Counted from the first letter of the stretch, positions 1 to 9,659 are shown. The stretch: DNA of 64,000 bases from Pseudobowmanella zhangzhouensis (GCF_042662685.1 NZ_JBHSYO010000015.1:124001-188000); one strand, 5' to 3'. Program-made: numbers and translations. The notes: a model not told the origin generated them from the letters alone.

Positions 1-861
1 GCAATGGCCGCATACTTTTGCGCCAAATTTGCAAAAGAGCATGGGATTCATACTTTACTTGCCGGAGATGGTGGCGATGAGATTTTTGCTGGCAATGAAC
101 GTTATGCCAAGCAGAAAATATTTGAGCCTTATTTGCGTGTTCCCGGATTTATCCGAGCAATAAACAGAGGCATTTTTGTAAAGTCGCCACTGGCAACTCT
201 GCCCGGCTTTAAAAAGATTGCCAGCTACATCCGCCAGGCCGAGACGCGGCTACCATTGCGTCTTCAGACCCATAACTTTATTTATCAGATCGGCGCAGAA
301 AACATATTTGCCGACAATTTTTTGCGTACCGTGAACCAAGATTTACCTGCGCAACAATTAAAGGCGCGTTACGAGTCATGCAAAAGCAATGATCCAACCA
401 ACGCAATGCTATTTCTGGACTGGAAATTTACCCTGGCAGATAACGACTTAGTCAAAGTGAATACCATGTGTGAAATGGCCGGTGTGAATGTAGCCTATCC
501 CTTCCTGACACGCGAAATGGTGGACTTCAGTTGTGACATATCTGCCAACGCTAAATTACCCGGTCAAAAACTCAGACATTTTTATCGGTCAGCCTGCCGT
601 GGATTCCTGGCTGACGAAACACTCGATAAAGAAAAGCACGGATTTGGCTTACCATTTGGCGTGTGGCTTCACGAGCACGAAGGTTTAAAGAATTTAGCGT
701 TAGAGTCATTGCAAAAATTCCGCAAGCGCAATATCTTAAATGGCGAAATAATAGACAAAGTATTGGAAGCGCACACCAGCGTACACGCTAGTTACTATGG
801 TGTATTGATATGGATTATTGTGGTGTTGGAACTCTGGTTGCAACGTCACGAGGGGGACTGA
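1..861 (+). CDS. Asparagine synthase-like amidotransferase, C-terminal part (5' truncated by window edge)
   Basis: The reading frame is open from the first base, so this is the C-terminal 286 codons of a longer gene. The motif AGDGGDEIFAGNERY near residue 21 is the conserved ATP-binding loop region of the asparagine synthase C-terminal domain. The N-terminal glutaminase domain and the SGGxDS loop would lie outside the window. Family knowledge: PEP-CTERM/exosortase polysaccharide loci carry an AsnB-like amidotransferase that probably transfers ammonia to a carboxyl group of a polysaccharide precursor rather than making free asparagine. The surrounding EPS genes support that reading here. Its TGA overlaps the next gene's ATG (TGATG), so the two are probably translationally coupled. 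Confidence 0.85.
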   Translation, partial: AMAAYFCAKFAKEHGIHTLLAGDGGDEIFAGNERYAKQKIFEPYLRVPGFIRAINRGIFVKSPLATLPGFKKIASYIRQAETRLPLRLQTHNFIYQIGAENIFADNFLRTVNQDLPAQQLKARYESCKSNDPTNAMLFLDWKFTLADNDLVKVNTMCEMAGVNVAYPFLTREMVDFSCDISANAKLPGQKLRHFYRSACRGFLADETLDKEKHGFGLPFGVWLHEHEGLKNLALESLQKFRKRNILNGEIIDKVLEAHTSVHASYYGVLIWIIVVLELWLQRHEGD

Positions 862-1793
862 TGATTCACCATCTGTTATCGCTAACAGGTAAATTATTTG
901 GCAAAGGAAAGCTGAGTATTCTGCAATATCATCAGGTACTCAGTCAGCCAGACCCATTAATGAGAGGCTTGATAACCGCAGACAATTTTGAGTGGCACAT
1001 GAAACTAATCAGCCGCTACTTCACTCCTCTCAGCCTCTCCTCCGCAATCGACCTATTACAAAAAAATGCCCTGCCTGCCAATGCTATTTGTGTCACCTTT
1101 GATGATGGCTATCAAAATAATTTATCTGTAGCATTACCGATTCTCGAGAAATACAACATTCCCGCCACCATTTTTATTGCTACTGGCTTTTCCGAAGGCA
1201 ACACGATGTGGAACGACAAGGTATATCATCTGTTCCGCGATGCGTCGCGCGCTAGCCTGTTGCTAAATGGTCAGGACGTCGAATTGGGCGACTATGACCA
1301 ACGCAGACAATTACTCAAAGAGTTAATCGAACAGCTGAAATACTTGCCAATTGAAACAAGAAACAGCGAATTGAAAAAAATCTATGACGAAAATCAGATC
1401 GAACCGCAAAAAGATCTGATGTTATCGCCCGAAGAGATCGCCGCACTCGCTGCAAAAGGCATCGAAATAGGTGCACACACTGTCAATCATCCTATTTTGG
1501 CTGTGTTGGATGAAGATCAGCAGTTTGAAGAGATTGCTCAATGCAAGCGACAACTGGAGTCATGGGCTGGTAAGCCAGTACTTCATTTCGCTTACCCCAA
1601 TGGGATTCCCGACCAGGATTTTACCGAAACTACGGTCAATATTGTGCGTAACTTAGGATTTAAGAGTGCAGTGGCTACCCGTAAGGGTGTTTCAACCCGT
1701 GAGTCATGCATTTTCAAATTACACAGATTTACGCCATGGGACAAAACACCATTGCGATTCCATCTCAGACTAGTGCAAAATCAAGCATACTAA
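861..1793 (+). CDS. Polysaccharide deacetylase family protein (NodB-like)
   Basis: This 310-residue protein carries a NodB/CE4-type deacetylase domain. Visible motifs are TFDDGYQNN (catalytic and metal-binding aspartates), GAHTVNHP (the metal-binding HxxxH pair) and a later FAYPNG. The family removes N- or O-acetyl groups from polysaccharides, and such enzymes are standard members of PEP-CTERM-type EPS loci. I chose the ATG at 861 because a GAGGGGGA ribosome site lies just upstream and the ATG overlaps the upstream stop codon. No clear signal peptide is visible, so its location is uncertain. A second deacetylase follows directly; the two are related in fold but diverged. Confidence 0.87.
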   Translation: MIHHLLSLTGKLFGKGKLSILQYHQVLSQPDPLMRGLITADNFEWHMKLISRYFTPLSLSSAIDLLQKNALPANAICVTFDDGYQNNLSVALPILEKYNIPATIFIATGFSEGNTMWNDKVYHLFRDASRASLLLNGQDVELGDYDQRRQLLKELIEQLKYLPIETRNSELKKIYDENQIEPQKDLMLSPEEIAALAAKGIEIGAHTVNHPILAVLDEDQQFEEIAQCKRQLESWAGKPVLHFAYPNGIPDQDFTETTVNIVRNLGFKSAVATRKGVSTRESCIFKLHRFTPWDKTPLRFHLRLVQNQAY

Positions 1794-1821
1794 CGAGATA
1801 GTGTTTGCGCAGGGAAAGTCA

Positions 1822-2808
1822 GTGAAACGTTTATTTTTGAGTATATGTCGGTTGTTCGGTTTGTTTCATCTGGCAAAACACCTCACGGCTTCTCGCCCAA
1901 GAATTCTTTGCTACCATGGCATTTCTTTAGAAGACGAGCACCTGTTTCGCCCCGGGCTGTTCATGCAGCCTTCAACATTTGCACAACGCATTCAGCTCAT
2001 TAAAAAGTGGGGATATCAGGTCATTTCTCTGGATGAATTGAGTGGAATGCATCAAAGTAAACAATATGGCGTTCACCAAGCTGCCATCACAATAGACGAT
2101 GGTTGGGCCGGTATTGAACAGTTCATGGTTGCCGAACTGGCCAAACATGCAATGCCTTCCACACTTTACCTCTCTAGTTATTACGCCGAAAAACAAGTAC
2201 CGGTATTTAATGTCGCTGTCGCTTATCTCATGTGGTCACAAGGCGGCTCGATTGAGTTGGCAGGGGATTCTTATCTTTACCAGCTAACGCATAAACGGCA
2301 ATTAACTACTCAAGATATCTCCAGCAGGGAGGCCGAGTTAAGCTTTGAGCAACGTCAAACTATTTTGCAGGAATTGGCGCAGATTTGTTGCGTGGATATA
2401 CAACAATGGCAGCATGCGGGGCGCTTCCGCTATCTCGACATTGCAGCCTTAAAACGCTTACAAGAAAATCTGTGTAAAATTGAGTTACATACTCATCGTC
2501 ATACGTTCCCTCAGGATGACCGCACTACCGCCGAGCTGGAAGTTGAACGTAATCGCCAGTGGATTCATGAGCACCTGGGCGAATCCACCCACCATTTTTG
2601 CTACCCCAGCGGGGAATATGTGCCAGCGCAATTTGATTGGTTGCAGTCACTGAATATTGCCACCGCCACAACAACACACAATGAGATAGTCAGCCCTGAA
2701 GACCATCCATTAGAATTGCCACGTATCATGGACTCTAATGCTGTCTCCAGTCTCGAATTTGAGGCCGAGTTGACCGGATTCATGACGTTGTTAAGAAAGC
2801 TTCGATAA
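1822..2808 (+). CDS. Polysaccharide deacetylase family protein, second copy
   Basis: A second NodB-like protein of about 328 residues. Motifs are TIDDGW (catalytic Asp pair), ELHTHRHTFP (HxxxH metal ligands) and FCYPSG. I prefer the GTG at 1822 because AGGGAAA sits 5-6 bases upstream; a GTG at 1801 is a weaker alternative in the same frame. The Asp-Asp and His-x3-His ligands are present, so the enzyme looks active. Two adjacent deacetylases suggest two acetylated positions or two substrates in the polymer, which is inference. It probably belongs to the same transcription unit as the flanking genes. Confidence 0.85.
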   Translation: MKRLFLSICRLFGLFHLAKHLTASRPRILCYHGISLEDEHLFRPGLFMQPSTFAQRIQLIKKWGYQVISLDELSGMHQSKQYGVHQAAITIDDGWAGIEQFMVAELAKHAMPSTLYLSSYYAEKQVPVFNVAVAYLMWSQGGSIELAGDSYLYQLTHKRQLTTQDISSREAELSFEQRQTILQELAQICCVDIQQWQHAGRFRYLDIAALKRLQENLCKIELHTHRHTFPQDDRTTAELEVERNRQWIHEHLGESTHHFCYPSGEYVPAQFDWLQSLNIATATTTHNEIVSPEDHPLELPRIMDSNAVSSLEFEAELTGFMTLLRKLR

Positions 2809-2840
2809 CCATTTTCACTTTTTAATCTGGAACCCATTCC

Positions 2841-3926
2841 ATGTCTGTTGTTACTTCTATCTCGACCTTGTTAGACATAGTACGTCGCGAATCTGCAATT
2901 TCCGGCAGGTCAGTTTTTAGTATTCTGACCGGCGCGTTACGCGCAAAGGTCAGTTATGGTTTAGGTTACAAATATTTCATCATGACAGGGTTGGCTCGCG
3001 AAGATTTCAATCCGAATGAGGTTGCGAAACATCTTTCCAGTAAAGACTATACGCGTGCGATCGAGATCCTTAATCCACTTGCGTACCGCAAAATAACTCA
3101 ACATAAATTCGTTGAGAAAGCACTTTACAATGCATTGCATATCAATAGCGCCGAACTGTTAGGTTACTATCACTTTCAAAGAGGGGTAACTGCGCAAGGC
3201 GATCCACTAAATGACATAGTGCAATTAAGTGACTATCTGACTAACTTTGTCGGTCAAAAGATTTGCTTTAAATTATGTGAAGGATGGAGCGGAAAAGGCT
3301 TTTATGCTGGCACCATCGAAATGCAAAACGGAGAGTTATCGGTACGTAAATTATTCTCTGATGAACGCATCAAATTACGAGACCTGATCGAGACATTCGT
3401 TAATGACGACAATGAAGTCGAATTAATATTTGAACGCTATGTCACTCAGGCGGCGGGGATAGCCCAGTTCAATGATACCAGCGTCAATACCATCCGTGCA
3501 TGGGTGTTGGACGACGGCAGTAAAATCGAACTTATCGGCGCCGTTATTCGAATTGGACGCAAAGGTTCACTCACTGACAATAGCGGTGCCGGCGGCATAA
3601 CAGTTGGAATCGATATAAAAACAGGTACGCTACGACAAGGGCTGCTTCCAGCCGATCCAGTCCGACCAAATTTGACCCAGCATCCGGATACCAAAGCACA
3701 GCTTACCGGCGTGGTGATACCTCGATGGAAAGAGATTGTCGATTTCTCTTGTGAGGTGTTAAAACGTTTGCCGCAAACCCACTTCGTAGGTTTGGACATT
3801 TCGCTAACAGAGGACGGGCCTTTGTTAATAGAAACCAATCCACTGCCAGATAAAGACAGTGCGGCAAAAGGCCCGATCCCGGCGATAAAATTAAAGCAAG
3901 CAGCACAAAAATGGTTGAGTAAATAA
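2841..3926 (+). CDS. Sugar-transfer-associated ATP-grasp protein
   Basis: This 361-residue protein fits the ATP-grasp class found beside sugar-transfer genes (PF14397-like). Seen in the sequence: YHFQRGVTAQGDP in the N-terminal half, then CFKLCEGWSGKGFYAG where the ATP-binding lysine and glycine-rich loop are expected, NTIRAWVL, and the C-terminal metal-binding stretch GLDISLTEDGPLLIETNP, with the E-x-N pair of ATP-grasp ligases. ATP-grasp enzymes join a carboxylate to an amine or thiol through an acyl-phosphate. The natural substrate of this subfamily is not established; attachment of an amino acid to a uronic acid or sugar is a guess that fits the locus. Confidence 0.82.
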   Translation: MSVVTSISTLLDIVRRESAISGRSVFSILTGALRAKVSYGLGYKYFIMTGLAREDFNPNEVAKHLSSKDYTRAIEILNPLAYRKITQHKFVEKALYNALHINSAELLGYYHFQRGVTAQGDPLNDIVQLSDYLTNFVGQKICFKLCEGWSGKGFYAGTIEMQNGELSVRKLFSDERIKLRDLIETFVNDDNEVELIFERYVTQAAGIAQFNDTSVNTIRAWVLDDGSKIELIGAVIRIGRKGSLTDNSGAGGITVGIDIKTGTLRQGLLPADPVRPNLTQHPDTKAQLTGVVIPRWKEIVDFSCEVLKRLPQTHFVGLDISLTEDGPLLIETNPLPDKDSAAKGPIPAIKLKQAAQKWLSK

Positions 3927-3942
3927 CTAACTAGGGGGCGCT

Positions 3943-5112
3943 ATGCGGAGCGAGCTAAGGATTCAGCAGCTTCAATTGTCACATTCAAACGGACGCGTAC
4001 GTTACACTGTTGACGCCGACGGTAATGAATTGTGGTTTGAGCTCCCCGATAACATTACTCTGCGATGTCCCGGAGATTTTTTCGTCGCGTGTATGTTACT
4101 CGAGGCGATGGTCTCAGACAGAAATATTCGCGTCGCCCCAGATATCGGCATTTCCAGCGAGTTATCCGCTTCGCTATTCGAGTTACAACCAGTTTATTGT
4201 TTGTGGAATACGAAACTCAAAGAAACCAAAATTTTAGCCGACAATATATCATCCATCGGCGCTGTGCACTGTGGCGGTGTGTCGACCTACTCAGGCGGGA
4301 TAGACAGTAGTTATACATTAGCCCGTCACCTCAACGACATATCGCATGTGGTTACTCTCAATACATTTGAAGGTCGCGAGCAGCCTGCTGAATACCAGGC
4401 TCTTATCCGTCGTCATAGCCAGGTACTTGCACAACTCAATGTCACGCTAATCTCAATCACGAGTAATTATCGTGAATTGACCGAGCGCCTGCGAATTTCA
4501 CATCAATTCCAACACGGCATCATTTTAGGAGCATTATCACTGCTGTTAGGTTTTGAGAAGACTTTCATCCCGTCAGGATTCAACGCCACATTGCTTTATC
4601 CATGGGGCAGTCACCCGCTAACCGATCCTCTCTGGTCTGGAAATGGCCGAAACGTAATTCATGATGGACCAATTACGCGCGTAGCAAAAACCAAATATCT
4701 TGCTGCCAATCCGATGCTGCTAAATAACATTCAGGTATGCTGGAAACATGTGATTGGAAACTGTGGTCAATGCCATAAATGTTTGAGAACGATGGGGGCT
4801 TTGCATTTTTTTGGCATGCAGTCCGAAGCTTTGCCCGCTCTGAAAGACCTTAATCTGTTACTGACATATGACGTCAAGAGCGAACAATCTGTACCATTCG
4901 TTGAAGAGCTTGCGCTGCTGGCTTTGAACACAGGACATGAACACATAGCGAAGAAATTATTTCGTAAAATCGACCGTTTTTGGCTCACTTTTCATTTGCA
5001 GGAAACAATTAAAGCATTAACTGGTGATACACTGCGAAAAGCGATACTTAAATTTCGTGGCCAGGATTGGTCGACTTATCGAGTCAGGGTTGACGACAAA
5101 CATCCATCCTAA
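3943..5112 (+). CDS. PP-loop ATPase-like protein, paralogue A
   Basis: The 389-residue protein has a PP-loop SGGIDSSYT near residues 117-125, the ATP pyrophosphatase signature of adenylating enzymes such as QueC and asparagine synthase. Downstream, VCWK followed by NCGQCHKC gives four cysteines that resemble the structural zinc site of QueC-like proteins. An ATG with AGGGGG upstream fixes the start. The next gene is a close paralogue sharing HQFQHGI, YPWGSHPLTD (FPWGSHPLTD in the copy) and LLNNIQVCWK. It is not QueC itself: it is much longer and sits in an EPS locus. The exact substrate is unknown; activation of a carboxylate by adenylation is the family-based expectation. Confidence 0.75.
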   Translation: MRSELRIQQLQLSHSNGRVRYTVDADGNELWFELPDNITLRCPGDFFVACMLLEAMVSDRNIRVAPDIGISSELSASLFELQPVYCLWNTKLKETKILADNISSIGAVHCGGVSTYSGGIDSSYTLARHLNDISHVVTLNTFEGREQPAEYQALIRRHSQVLAQLNVTLISITSNYRELTERLRISHQFQHGIILGALSLLLGFEKTFIPSGFNATLLYPWGSHPLTDPLWSGNGRNVIHDGPITRVAKTKYLAANPMLLNNIQVCWKHVIGNCGQCHKCLRTMGALHFFGMQSEALPALKDLNLLLTYDVKSEQSVPFVEELALLALNTGHEHIAKKLFRKIDRFWLTFHLQETIKALTGDTLRKAILKFRGQDWSTYRVRVDDKHPS

Positions 5113-5189
5113 TCATGCAACAGACTTGCTGAGCAATTGGGATGCTTTGAGCAAATTTTGGGGCGTCCCAAATTTTACAGGTGACCACG

Positions 5190-6347
5190 GTGCCAATCAG
5201 GATTCACGGATTTTCCACTGAAATTCAAAACTCTCGCATACGCTATCAGGCTCTGGTGGACGGTGTACCATTGTGGATCGAACTGGATGAAAGTATTACC
5301 CCGCGAAGTGCGGGTAACTTCTTCGTTGGCGCGGTGTTACTGCATGCCATGTATGAAGGACAGGAGATTCACCTCGATGAATCTTTACCGGTAAGCACTG
5401 ACTACCTGAGCAGTATCGCTGCGTTACAAAGTATCTACTGTCAGTGGAATGGAAAACTCAAACAAGTAAGCATTATTGCCTGCGAAAAAGAAGACATCGT
5501 TCTCAACAATGACAGTGCCTCATTTTTCTCGGGGGGTATAGATGGCAGCTATACACTCGCCTGCAAGCCAGAAATCAACTTTGTACTTTGCCTGAACAGC
5601 TTTGAAGGCAGAGAGCAACCAGATGCGTGGCTAAACCTGATAAGACGCCAGCGCGATTTTTTAGCAAATCAGGGCAAAACACTTCTACACATTGCCAGTA
5701 ACTATCGTCAACTTACAGAAGCCTGGGGCGTATCACATCAATTCCAGCATGGTATCGCGTTAGGCAGTATTGCAACGTTTCTTGGTTTTAAAAATACTTA
5801 TATACCCTCAAGCTTTACATCAGATTATTTGTTCCCGTGGGGAAGCCATCCGCTAACTGATGTTCTTTGGTCTGGCAACGATTTCCGAATAGTTCACCAT
5901 GGTATTGATGTGTCGCGGGTAGATAAAACCCGTAAACTTGCCGACAACCCAGAGTTGCTCAACAATATTCAGGTATGCTGGAAATACGTCGATAGAAACT
6001 GCGGAGAATGTCACAAGTGTATTCGCACAATGACAGCACTGAAGTTTTTCTCTATGCACAGTGTGGCATTACCAGAGTTAAAAGACATCGCCCATATCGC
6101 TGATTTTAAGGTTACCAGTGTCGCCGCCGTGCCTTTTGTCGAAGAACTGGCATATCTCGCAGAGGAACGCGGCTATGAGGCAGTAGCCAGAAAGCTGAGA
6201 CATCGGGTGCGACGTTTTTGGATAAAACATCACGCTGACGAATTACTCAAACTGCTTGTGGGCGACTTACTCGGACCAGTAGTGCGACGTATGCGCAGAA
6301 ACACATGGTCTACTTACAAAGTCCATGTCACCAATCAGCAGAAGTAG
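5190..6347 (+). CDS. PP-loop ATPase-like protein, paralogue B with altered PP-loop
   Basis: A tandem paralogue of the preceding gene, similar along its whole length (SHQFQHGI, PWGSHPLTD, LLNNIQVCWK, NCGECHKC). The PP-loop reads SGGIDGSYT, so the Ser of the usual SGGxDS is Gly here while the neighbouring Ser is kept. The four-cysteine site is intact. I chose GTG 5190 because AGGTG lies 7 bases upstream; GTG 5181 is in frame but has no ribosome site. The pair may act as a heteromer with one catalytic and one regulatory subunit, or on two substrates; neither can be decided from sequence. The gene ends 7 bases before the convergent ATP-grasp gene. Confidence 0.73.
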   Translation: MPIRIHGFSTEIQNSRIRYQALVDGVPLWIELDESITPRSAGNFFVGAVLLHAMYEGQEIHLDESLPVSTDYLSSIAALQSIYCQWNGKLKQVSIIACEKEDIVLNNDSASFFSGGIDGSYTLACKPEINFVLCLNSFEGREQPDAWLNLIRRQRDFLANQGKTLLHIASNYRQLTEAWGVSHQFQHGIALGSIATFLGFKNTYIPSSFTSDYLFPWGSHPLTDVLWSGNDFRIVHHGIDVSRVDKTRKLADNPELLNNIQVCWKYVDRNCGECHKCIRTMTALKFFSMHSVALPELKDIAHIADFKVTSVAAVPFVEELAYLAEERGYEAVARKLRHRVRRFWIKHHADELLKLLVGDLLGPVVRRMRRNTWSTYKVHVTNQQK

Positions 6348-6354
6348 CCAACCG

Positions 6355-7569
6355 TTACACAAACTTACGTTTAATATCATTCCATGAACGGCGCAGAAAT
6401 GCGCCCAGATTAATCCAATAAAGCTTACGATCTCCCGGGTATAACAAATCGGCTTTGATTCCCGGATGTAGCATCAACCAAAAGAATTCAACCAGTGCGT
6501 ATACTTTCTTACCCACTCCCACTTGCTTATCCTTCGCTAACGACAACAAATAGCCATAGTCAGCCGGAAAGGTATGTCGGGCACAGATTTTTTTGGTCAG
6601 CCTTAATGGCATATCCGGACGCTTACCCTTTAAAAAACTGTCCATCTGAATAGCAGGAAAGTGTAATCCAGCCAGAATATCAACGTTAAGTGCTGCCCAG
6701 TAGCGAGCATTTAGCTCTATAAAATTAAAAGTTTGTGTAGACTGATCCCAGGCATACTCAACCATCGCCGCGCCCTGCCAGCGTAGAGCCCTAAGACGCA
6801 ACAACGCGTCTTGGTACATTTCTTCATGCCACCAGCTATGTCGAAGCGCTGTCAGTCCGCCTGTGTGAGGATTGTGATGCGTTGCTAACACCATGGATTC
6901 CGCCAAGATTTGGTTGTTTTCAATAACTACGTTTACTGTAGCCTTGGCTCCTTTTACGCAACCCTGAATTAAAAGTTCAGAGAATCCCTTTGATAACTCC
7001 TCAACACATTGTTTGGCTTCATCAACCGTTAGCAGTCGCTTGACCACGCTGGACTCACCATCATTTGCATATGTGGCATCGCCTTTAACAAACAAAGGCA
7101 GAGGCCAAGTGCTAATTTCTGACCAATTCGCCGGCTGCATGGGGGAAATGACGGCTGTCGGAGGTATGTTTGCCTTTAACAGTGGATCGTCGCTATTCAA
7201 AAATAACGCGAAGGTCTCTGTCTTGCTCATACTCAAGTAGGCATCAGCTTCGGCCTGAGGCAGACACATCAGATGTTTAAACTCATCAAACGCATCACGA
7301 ATGGCAACCAAAAAGCCTTCGCTATGTACGATAGCGTCAATTTTTTCAGCTTGGATCAGTCCACGTAGCCAATCTATATAACCCTCATCGTATGCGGGGC
7401 TTAATATTGCTTTCGCGGTAAAAGACGACTTAAGACCCAGTGCCTCTGGATTGTTCGACGCAGCAATAACACGGTATCCATGTTCTCCAAGGGATCGAAT
7501 GGCCGCAATTGCTCCCATTGCATCTGCTTGCGGTACCATTACTGTAAATTGACGTCCCTCGGTTTTCAT
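6355..7569 (-). CDS. ATP-grasp domain protein (carboxylate-amine ligase-like)
   Basis: The 404-residue protein starts MKTEGRQFTVMVPQADAMGA, with a pre-ATP-grasp fold that resembles a Rossmann-like N-terminal domain. PLFVKGDATYANDGES marks the ATP-binding region and FIELNARYWAALN the C-terminal metal-binding segment with the E-x-N-x-R pattern of carbamoyl-phosphate-synthase-like ATP-grasps. The ATG at 7569 overlaps the TAA of the upstream heparinase-like gene (TAATG), so the two are coupled; a longer frame opening at 7686 would overlap that gene by 118 bases and is unlikely. Substrate unknown. It is the second ATP-grasp enzyme in the locus, on the opposite strand from the first. Confidence 0.8.
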   Translation of the reverse strand: MKTEGRQFTVMVPQADAMGAIAAIRSLGEHGYRVIAASNNPEALGLKSSFTAKAILSPAYDEGYIDWLRGLIQAEKIDAIVHSEGFLVAIRDAFDEFKHLMCLPQAEADAYLSMSKTETFALFLNSDDPLLKANIPPTAVISPMQPANWSEISTWPLPLFVKGDATYANDGESSVVKRLLTVDEAKQCVEELSKGFSELLIQGCVKGAKATVNVVIENNQILAESMVLATHHNPHTGGLTALRHSWWHEEMYQDALLRLRALRWQGAAMVEYAWDQSTQTFNFIELNARYWAALNVDILAGLHFPAIQMDSFLKGKRPDMPLRLTKKICARHTFPADYGYLLSLAKDKQVGVGKKVYALVEFFWLMLHPGIKADLLYPGDRKLYWINLGAFLRRSWNDIKRKFV

Positions 7570-9659
7570 TACTTCGCATGCTCCATTGTTGATTGTTGTG
7601 GGGTTCGATAATTCAGCCCACGAATAGTCGTGTGAGTACCCGCCTGTCCTGACCAATATACTATCATCGGGACTCCGTCGTACCACGGCTTTTTCTTACT
7701 CGTTTCTTCAATGTCAGCCAGTGCATCCCCGACTTCCTTTTTGAATTGACGCGCTAAATCTGAGTCGCAGCCGCGATTAGATGACCCCGACATCTCTACC
7801 TGACTACCGTTTACCAGTACAAATGTTTGTACCTGGTCTCCTGGGGTACAAACTAGGCCTTGCGTTCCGGTTTGAAGGTTCCAGTGATACAAAAATTCGC
7901 TATCTATGTTTACCAATTCGTCCTGAACCAGCAACGACTGACCCGGGTTAAAAATAATTTCACGTAAAACACGCTTATCTTCACGATTACCGCTATGGTA
8001 ATAAGCCGCCGTTAAATCCAGAGTCAACTCATAGCCTACTGCCGTGTGCTCGTACCTGACGAGTCTGGCACGATCAAAATCAGCCCCACGTCCCAGATTT
8101 ATCAACCAGTTGTCAACTGAGGTTACGGCACTGCCAGTTGGCATAATCAATCGCTGAGTGCCATCGCGCACATCCCTGACAAAGAGTTTATTTGGTTTGT
8201 AATCAGCGTCAGAGTTAGCCAAATTTGGTAAATTTTTAGACGTACTCCGAACACCATAATAGAGTCTTGATGGGCTTTTGATTGAAGCATAACTAGCACC
8301 ATCCGTAATGAGCGGCTTGCCATCATCAAATAGAACAAAGTGTCCCGCATCTGCATGTTGGTGATGGGTAAACTGTTGTCCAGCAGTTACCATTAAAAAA
8401 GCATCCTGTGCTCCCCACCCCTCGCGAATAACAATTTGATTGAGAAAGCCCTCACCAAATATCTGATCATTCGGCAACCAGCCATCGAATACAGCCAAGC
8501 TACCGGTCGGATTGTCACGCGGAATTACACTGGGATCATAGGTGAAGGGAATCAACCATCGATAGCTGGCGTGATAGCCCCGGTTACGATGTTGCTGATG
8601 AAGTAACTGCGCATAAGTGGCGAAAACTGGGTTTCGGGTGATTCGCGCGATCAAATCGATAGCCTTTTTGGACTCATCTTTTAGATCACTTTTACTGCCC
8701 TCATCGCCACTAGCCTGAATCTGAAAATCAGGGCGCGTCATATATATATGCCACAATCCATTTCGCAGCGCTAAATGCCGCAGGTGCGCTTTTAATTCTT
8801 CATTTTTACCTACGGTCAGATAGGTATTTACCGCCAGATAAAACGGAATGGCTCGATTTTGGATCCAATAGTTATAACTCTCCGGCCACCCTTCAGTAAT
8901 AGTCAGGGCGAGAATACTTTGCCAAAAATGTTTAAATGCCCGATCAAGCAGAGGGCCCGATTGGTATAGCGCTGCGGCCGTTATGTAAGCTTCAGCACCG
9001 ATCGAAAACCGCCCATGCCACATAGAAGCACTATAGCCATCCAACACATCCAAACATTGCTCCAGCCCCTCTTCAATGCGACTTTCGATTTGCTGATAAT
9101 CTGCAGAATAGCCAACTGCTTTAAGTTGATCGTAACCCATCGCAAATAGCCAGGCAGTTCCCTTATTGTTGCCCGCACTGCACGGATGGAGATAGCCTGA
9201 ATTCAGATAGCGATAAAGTCGATCAGCATTATTAGAAGACTTTGTTGCGGCAAAACAGCTAACTACGGATTGGGGGGTTTTACTCTCGCAAAGCAGACGT
9301 AGATTAGTATCGTGGTAGCTGAGATTGTTCCGTATCGCAATCTCATCTCCCACTGTGCTAATTATGCGAGGACGTGTGTCCAGCAGACTTTGTGCTTGAG
9401 CAGCGGATGCGCGCAATTCCTCAGAGATACCTTTGGTTTCAAGCCATCGCTGCGTGGTCTCACTTTCATCAAGCATGCTATAAGCGAGTGTCACGCCAAG
9501 CGTTTTCACTTGCTTATCAATGCCAGACTTTTCAAAAATCATGTCAATGATGTTGGATTGCGTGAAAAAGTAAAAGGCTGCAATAACCCCTCCCAACATC
9601 AACATCCATTTTACTCTACGCCGTTTTTTCATCTCCTGCTGTGATTGGCGAACTTTCAT
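7569..9659 (-). CDS. Membrane-anchored heparinase II/III-like protein
   Basis: This 696-residue protein starts with a basic stretch (KKRRRVKW) followed by one hydrophobic helix (about residues 20-36), typical of a signal anchor that leaves the rest in the periplasm. An alpha/alpha-toroid-like middle part is followed by HHQHADAGHFVLFDDG, the conserved His-rich motif of heparinase II/III family lyases, and a beta-sandwich C-terminal part. These enzymes cleave uronic-acid-containing polysaccharides by beta-elimination, and EPS loci use them to trim or release polymer. The gene is divergent from the MBOAT gene across a 118-base gap and is translationally coupled to the ATP-grasp gene downstream. 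Confidence 0.82.
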   Translation of the reverse strand: MKVRQSQQEMKKRRRVKWMLMLGGVIAAFYFFTQSNIIDMIFEKSGIDKQVKTLGVTLAYSMLDESETTQRWLETKGISEELRASAAQAQSLLDTRPRIISTVGDEIAIRNNLSYHDTNLRLLCESKTPQSVVSCFAATKSSNNADRLYRYLNSGYLHPCSAGNNKGTAWLFAMGYDQLKAVGYSADYQQIESRIEEGLEQCLDVLDGYSASMWHGRFSIGAEAYITAAALYQSGPLLDRAFKHFWQSILALTITEGWPESYNYWIQNRAIPFYLAVNTYLTVGKNEELKAHLRHLALRNGLWHIYMTRPDFQIQASGDEGSKSDLKDESKKAIDLIARITRNPVFATYAQLLHQQHRNRGYHASYRWLIPFTYDPSVIPRDNPTGSLAVFDGWLPNDQIFGEGFLNQIVIREGWGAQDAFLMVTAGQQFTHHQHADAGHFVLFDDGKPLITDGASYASIKSPSRLYYGVRSTSKNLPNLANSDADYKPNKLFVRDVRDGTQRLIMPTGSAVTSVDNWLINLGRGADFDRARLVRYEHTAVGYELTLDLTAAYYHSGNREDKRVLREIIFNPGQSLLVQDELVNIDSEFLYHWNLQTGTQGLVCTPGDQVQTFVLVNGSQVEMSGSSNRGCDSDLARQFKKEVGDALADIEETSKKKPWYDGVPMIVYWSGQAGTHTTIRGLNYRTPQQSTMEHAK

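Noticed and set aside
3943..6347. The PP-loop pair as QueC (7-cyano-7-deazaguanine synthase)
   Set aside because: The proteins are about 385-389 residues, much longer than QueC, occur as a tandem pair in an EPS locus, and have no queD/queE neighbours.
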